Part shown: piece after piece, positions 5,357 through 8,460 of the stretch | How the letters are laid out: each line of letters opens with the position of its first letter | Position numbering within the stretch: the stretch's first letter is position 1 | Source of the DNA: Fidelibacterota bacterium | Lineage (GTDB): Bacteria > Fidelibacterota > UBA2242 | Direction of reading: 5' to 3' | DNA: 8,460 nucleotides | Assembly: GCA_023133185.1 (NCBI GenBank) | Contig: JAGLWX010000043.1 | Span: 1 to 8,460, forward strand | Translations under genes and position numbers: made by a program | Notes under the pieces: generated by a model | The model's input: only the letters and a program-made list of their open reading frames with translations | What the model was told of the DNA's origin: nothing | Database searches by the model: none

Positions 5357-7015
5357 CTAAAGTGAAGAAAACTTAGGAGCCACCGGTTTCACAATCACAC
5401 TTTTTGTGAATTTGGTGAACACTTTGCCCGGCGGCATATCTTTGCGTTTCCAGATATATTTACGTTTGGTGTAGATCACGGGTACTATGCCGGAGTGTTT
5501 GGCTTTGCTGTAGAATGCGGCAATCCCGGCGGTGGTTTCGATGATGTTGTCCGGCAGCGATTCCTGTCGGGTGGGGTTGCGGACGATGACGTGGGAGCCG
5601 GGACCGTGTTCGGCATGGAACCAGAAATCGTCGGGCTTGGCATGCTTGAAACTGAGCAGGTCGTTGTCTTTGGCGCTTTTCCCGACAAGGATAGTATATT
5701 TTCCTATTGTAAAGGAATAGTAGGGCAGTCGCGTCGCTACATCAGCGGCGGCTTTCTGTTCGAGCAGTTCTTTGGGTATGGATGCTTTGATATTTCGGAG
5801 TGTCTTTAAATCCTGACAGGATTCCACATCTCTGACCCAGACGGCAATGCGCTTGATAGAGTTCCCGGTGGTTTCGATCGTTTGTTTTAGTTGTTCTCTG
5901 GATTTCACAGCAATCTTGCTTTTTTTGTAATATTTATTGGCATTTTCCGACGCCGTCAGTTTGGGATTCAGAAGAATGGTAATATCTTCGTCGGGATTAT
6001 CGAGTTTTGGAAGAGTAATGGACGAGAGGCGCTTGTCGATTCGATGGAGATTCGCCAGGATCGTATCCGCCCAATTTCGGTAATTGTCGGCGGTTGGGAG
6101 TTTCGCCAACTCTTTTTCCTGTTTCACTGATTTGCGCTGGAGAAGATGAAGATTATTCTGGAGACGGCGGAGCAGGAACCGGCGGGTATCACTGAAGACA
6201 TTCGCCCGGTAAAAATGGGAGATAAAAAATCTCGTAGCTTCGGCAACGGATTCGAATTTCTGGAATGGTGAACCGGAGAGATGACGGAGTTCCACGAGGG
6301 AAAACAGGGGCGGATTGGTTTCATAGACATAGACGGATTTCTCAATGATTTCCGTAGATATGCTTGAATATTCCTGAAAGAGTTGTTGGATCTGTGGGGG
6401 CGCCAGGTTTGCAGTCAGGGTCTTTTCTCCGATTCCGCTGCGGTGGCAAATCTCCCGGATAAGGGTTTGCGAATAAATGGATAACGGAATCAGGGAAAGG
6501 AACTTGATTAGCGCTTTGTCCGGATGTTGAGTAAGCAATTGGCGAAAAGCCGGTTCATCGACAGGTGGAATATCTGAAACTGTAAAATCGGTAAGGCTAA
6601 GCTCAGGCGCGGATCGGGCTTTTTTAAAAGAGCCGACGACTTCGAGGTTTTTGTTCAGATAAAACACATTGCCGTTAATGCCATACAACTGAAATAGCAG
6701 GAAACCCATTTTGTGCTGCAATTCGATCAGTACCTGGCGGTCCGAGCGATGCCAGCGAACATTTGCGACCGATGTGCCGGTGTGGTCTTTCAGGATCGCA
6801 ACTTTTCGTTTTGGACGGGGAGCCTGTTCTTCGAATGTCAGGTAGGGCAGCGGCGCCCGGAAATTGCAGTGGATATCTTCGATAGTTTCACAATTTCGGA
6901 GGGTAATATGGAATTCGTCTTTTCGAAAGGTGAAGATGTCGCCGATCACCGTGCCGGGCAGGATTTCATTAAGATAACGGGCTAAAGCGGCAATGTGGAA
7001 GCGACTGTTGAACAT
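5357..7015 (-). CDS. NFACT family protein (Rqc2/RqcH/FbpA-like ribosome quality control factor)
   Basis: This protein has 552 residues from the chosen start. Known members bind stalled 60S/50S subunits carrying peptidyl-tRNA and direct C-terminal tailing of the nascent chain; in some Gram-positives the same family was described as fibronectin binding. Domains visible, numbered from Met at 7015: NFACT-N (about 1-150) with the tRNA-handling Asp-Arg pair in RSDRQVLIEL (D92, R93); helix-hairpin-helix (about 170-205, IREICHRSGIG); a charged coiled-coil middle (about 255-390) with the conserved ENANKYYKKSK; and NFACT-R/DUF814 (about 430-545) with DDFWFHAEHGPGSHVIVRNP, AAFYSKAKHSG and PVIYTKRKYIWK. 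The frame stays open to a TTG at 7048, but family members begin a few residues before the FHIAAL-like helix, so ATG 7015 is preferred. Neither start has a good Shine-Dalgarno. By eye the gene is GC-richer than the ABC operon. Confidence 0.92.
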   Translation of the reverse strand: MFNSRFHIAALARYLNEILPGTVIGDIFTFRKDEFHITLRNCETIEDIHCNFRAPLPYLTFEEQAPRPKRKVAILKDHTGTSVANVRWHRSDRQVLIELQHKMGFLLFQLYGINGNVFYLNKNLEVVGSFKKARSAPELSLTDFTVSDIPPVDEPAFRQLLTQHPDKALIKFLSLIPLSIYSQTLIREICHRSGIGEKTLTANLAPPQIQQLFQEYSSISTEIIEKSVYVYETNPPLFSLVELRHLSGSPFQKFESVAEATRFFISHFYRANVFSDTRRFLLRRLQNNLHLLQRKSVKQEKELAKLPTADNYRNWADTILANLHRIDKRLSSITLPKLDNPDEDITILLNPKLTASENANKYYKKSKIAVKSREQLKQTIETTGNSIKRIAVWVRDVESCQDLKTLRNIKASIPKELLEQKAAADVATRLPYYSFTIGKYTILVGKSAKDNDLLSFKHAKPDDFWFHAEHGPGSHVIVRNPTRQESLPDNIIETTAGIAAFYSKAKHSGIVPVIYTKRKYIWKRKDMPPGKVFTKFTKSVIVKPVAPKFSSL

Positions 7016-7161
7016 GCCGGAAAATACGGAAGTGTCGGTTGAAATCAAAAAGTTTCACGCTATCTTCGCGAGTCTGACAGCCGCCGGATGTAGTTCTCTT
7101 TAGTTAAACAGATTGTCTCTCCTGCAAAGACAGTATTTCAACGGCAGGTCATGGAATAAAT

Positions 7162-7195
7162 AAAAAACCTTCCCGGATTCAGGGGAAGGTTTTTT
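7162..7195 (-). terminator. Bidirectional rho-independent terminator
   Basis: A 7-bp GC-rich stem, CCTTCCC (7168-7174) and GGGAAGG (7183-7189), with an 8-nt loop, is flanked by AAAAAA (7162-7167) and TTTTTT (7190-7195). Read on the minus strand it gives hairpin plus U-tract about 50 nt after the stop of the nuclease-fold gene, so it should end that transcript and insulate the NFACT gene. The symmetry allows it to work on both strands. Confidence 0.88.
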
Positions 7196-7246
7196 AGTAG
7201 CCTGCCAAGTGAGTTAAAAAATATAAATAGTGCGGTCGGTTTTATG

Positions 7247-8275
7247 CTATTCTGCTTGAATATCAAAAACTGTCATCACACCAAAATGGTCGGAAGGATG
7301 AAGTCCTTTTTCAATTGTGTTCAAGACAACTTCGGATCTGATGATTTTCAGTGACTTCCCCTTTGAAAATATATAGTCGATACGATCCCGGCGGGCATTT
7401 TCTTCGTCCGGTCGATCTTTTAGATAGTACTTCTGAATATTGCTATTCAGGTATTCGTCCCAGCTGTAACTCGGATCATTATTGACAGCCGGATATGTGT
7501 CGATAAATCCGGCGTTTAGCAATAATCCAATGGGTTCCGATTGGCTCAGATCATTAAAATCGCCCATTAAAATCACAGGTTTATTACCGGCAATCTTATC
7601 GATAAATTCGACGGTTTTTCCAGCTTCATCTAATCGCCAGATTTTACCTTTGACAGCCTCATCAATAGTTTTTAGAAATTCTTCACCGTCAAGTGATCCC
7701 TCAAGATATCGATCGGTTAGCGGTATCAGGGTTTCCCGGTTGGCGAACTTTGAGGCGTGCCAGTGGGTGTTGAACATGTATATCTTTTTCCCGTTTACGA
7801 TAATTGACGCTGCTACGATCTGGGTAGCGTCGGCAAAATGGCAGGTAAAGAAATTGCCCACATGACCGCCGGAAAGTTGTTTACGCCCTTCATTTTTCAA
7901 TTGAAGCTGTTTTTTTGTCAGGATAACATCACCTTCACGGAGATTCAGCGGCAGTCCTAACGGTCCCATCCGCAATCCTCCAAGACCGACATGAAACACC
8001 ATATCATATCCCAGATCACGGGCGATACGACGTCCGTAACGGGGCAGTTTGTTGGCTTCATTCAGTGCAATAACATCGGGATCGAGAGATTTTAACTGGT
8101 CGATGAGCAATTGATAACGCTGCTCGCGGATTTCATCTGGTTCGTATTCACCCATTTTCAGCGAACCGATATAATCCAGTCCTGACCAGACATTAATAGT
8201 GACAACTTTCAACGGTTCGGCAACGATAAAAATCGGGAATAAGAAAATAAGGTATTTAATTTTATTCTTCATCAT
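7247..8275 (-). CDS. Exported endonuclease/exonuclease/phosphatase (DNase I-like) family protein
   Basis: This 342-residue protein has a short N-terminal signal peptide (MMKNKIKYLIFLFPIFIVA, probable cleavage before EPLK), so it should act outside the cytoplasm. The EEP/DNase I-like catalytic set is visible in order: Asn in TINVWSGLD (N28), metal-binding Glu in VIALNEAN (E73), His in NTHWHAS (H171, H173), Asp/Asn in ILMGDFND (D239, N241), Asp in RIDYIFS (D300) and the terminal SDHFGV (D329, H330). The family cleaves phosphodiester or phosphate ester bonds in DNA, RNA, phosphoinositides or sphingomyelin; the substrate here cannot be told. AAGGGG and GAGG lie just upstream of two adjacent ATGs (8275 and 8272), so either may be used. 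It is monocistronic in this window and closed by the terminator at 7162-7195. The complete residue set argues for an active enzyme. Confidence 0.92.
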   Translation of the reverse strand: MMKNKIKYLIFLFPIFIVAEPLKVVTINVWSGLDYIGSLKMGEYEPDEIREQRYQLLIDQLKSLDPDVIALNEANKLPRYGRRIARDLGYDMVFHVGLGGLRMGPLGLPLNLREGDVILTKKQLQLKNEGRKQLSGGHVGNFFTCHFADATQIVAASIIVNGKKIYMFNTHWHASKFANRETLIPLTDRYLEGSLDGEEFLKTIDEAVKGKIWRLDEAGKTVEFIDKIAGNKPVILMGDFNDLSQSEPIGLLLNAGFIDTYPAVNNDPSYSWDEYLNSNIQKYYLKDRPDEENARRDRIDYIFSKGKSLKIIRSEVVLNTIEKGLHPSDHFGVMTVFDIQAE

Positions 8276-8383
8276 GACCTCAGCCCCTTACTAATCAATT
8301 TCTTGTTTTTTTGTAAAAGTTTTTTGCATGGGAAATAATCATTATTCAAATCAAATCAGATACTTAATACTTGTTTTTTTTAT

Positions 8384-8460
8384 CCAGCAACCAATAACCA
8401 ATGACCAATAACCAATAAACCAATCTGTCTTCCCTAATTTCCAATTTCCAGTTTCCAATT
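8384..8460. repeat. Degenerate heptameric tandem array (CCAATAA / CCAATTT units)
   Basis: Units of 7 nt start with CCA at 8384, 8391, 8398, 8405 and 8412 (CCAGCAA, CCAATAA, CCAATGA, CCAATAA, CCAATAA). After one extra A they continue at 8420 and, following two degenerate units, at 8441, 8448 and 8455 (CCAATTT, CCAGTTT, CCAATT). The phase is kept over the degenerate part. The array touches the window edge and may be longer. It lies upstream of the nuclease-fold gene and contains no gene. Confidence 0.7.

Noticed and set aside
5495..5809. 104-codon plus-strand open frame, glycine-rich
   Set aside because: Antisense to the conserved NFACT-R domain, so its composition simply mirrors that gene.
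7046..7048. TTG start that would lengthen the NFACT protein by 11 residues
   Set aside because: The added residues do not match the family and no Shine-Dalgarno precedes it. ATG at 7015 places the N-terminus where the family begins, though its own ribosome-binding site is also poor.
7112..7141. TTGAAA and GACAAT as -35/-10 boxes for the NFACT gene (minus strand, 18-nt spacer)
   Set aside because: Partial matches only, and such pairs are common by chance. The small inverted repeat TGTCT/AGACA between them is only 5 bp.
7482..7865. 127-codon plus-strand open frame
   Set aside because: Antisense to the DNase I-like gene, which keeps all catalytic motifs; this frame is a shadow.
8384..8460. CRISPR array
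   Set aside because: The units are contiguous heptamers with no spacers and no long repeat, so this is a simple tandem repeat.

Overview
The window reads as chromosomal DNA from a Gram-negative-type bacterium, most likely of the FCB side of the tree (Cloacimonadota, Marinimicrobia, Caldithrix or KSB1-like). This rests on four things: a remnant of a FlgD-like secretion (sorting) domain, an inner-membrane adaptor/permease system, short palindromic intergenic repeats, and a heptameric CCAAT-rich repeat. No taxonomic marker gene is present, so this is inference. All intact genes lie on the minus strand.

Right to left (direction of transcription): (1) positions 8384-8460 hold a degenerate 7-nt repeat array running off the window edge. 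(2) 7247-8275 encodes a signal-peptide-bearing endonuclease/exonuclease/phosphatase-fold protein, closed by a clear symmetrical terminator (7162-7195). (3) 5357-7015 encodes an NFACT protein (Rqc2/RqcH/FbpA family), a ribosome-quality-control factor. (4) 4478-5356 is a gap of about 880 nt without an intact gene. It holds a 65-codon relic of a C-terminal sorting domain on the plus strand and many short hairpins from several repeat families. (5) 4468-159 is a compact four-gene operon in the order periplasmic adaptor (MacA/HlyD type), MacB-type permease 1, MacB-type permease 2, ABC ATPase. Gaps between its genes are only 12-15 nt. Positions 1-158 hold no gene, and I see no convincing terminator there.

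The operon encodes a tripartite-efflux-like MacAB machine. Its ATPase is a separate protein and two diverged paralogous permeases probably form a heterodimer; no TolC-like outer membrane partner is in the window. The NFACT gene and the nuclease-fold gene look GC-richer by eye than the AT-rich ABC operon and are functionally unrelated to it.

I do not see a clearly new multi-gene system. The most unusual material is the hairpin-packed gap 4600-5340, where two hairpins show a compensatory base-pair change and the same loop, and the in-phase heptamer array at the right edge.
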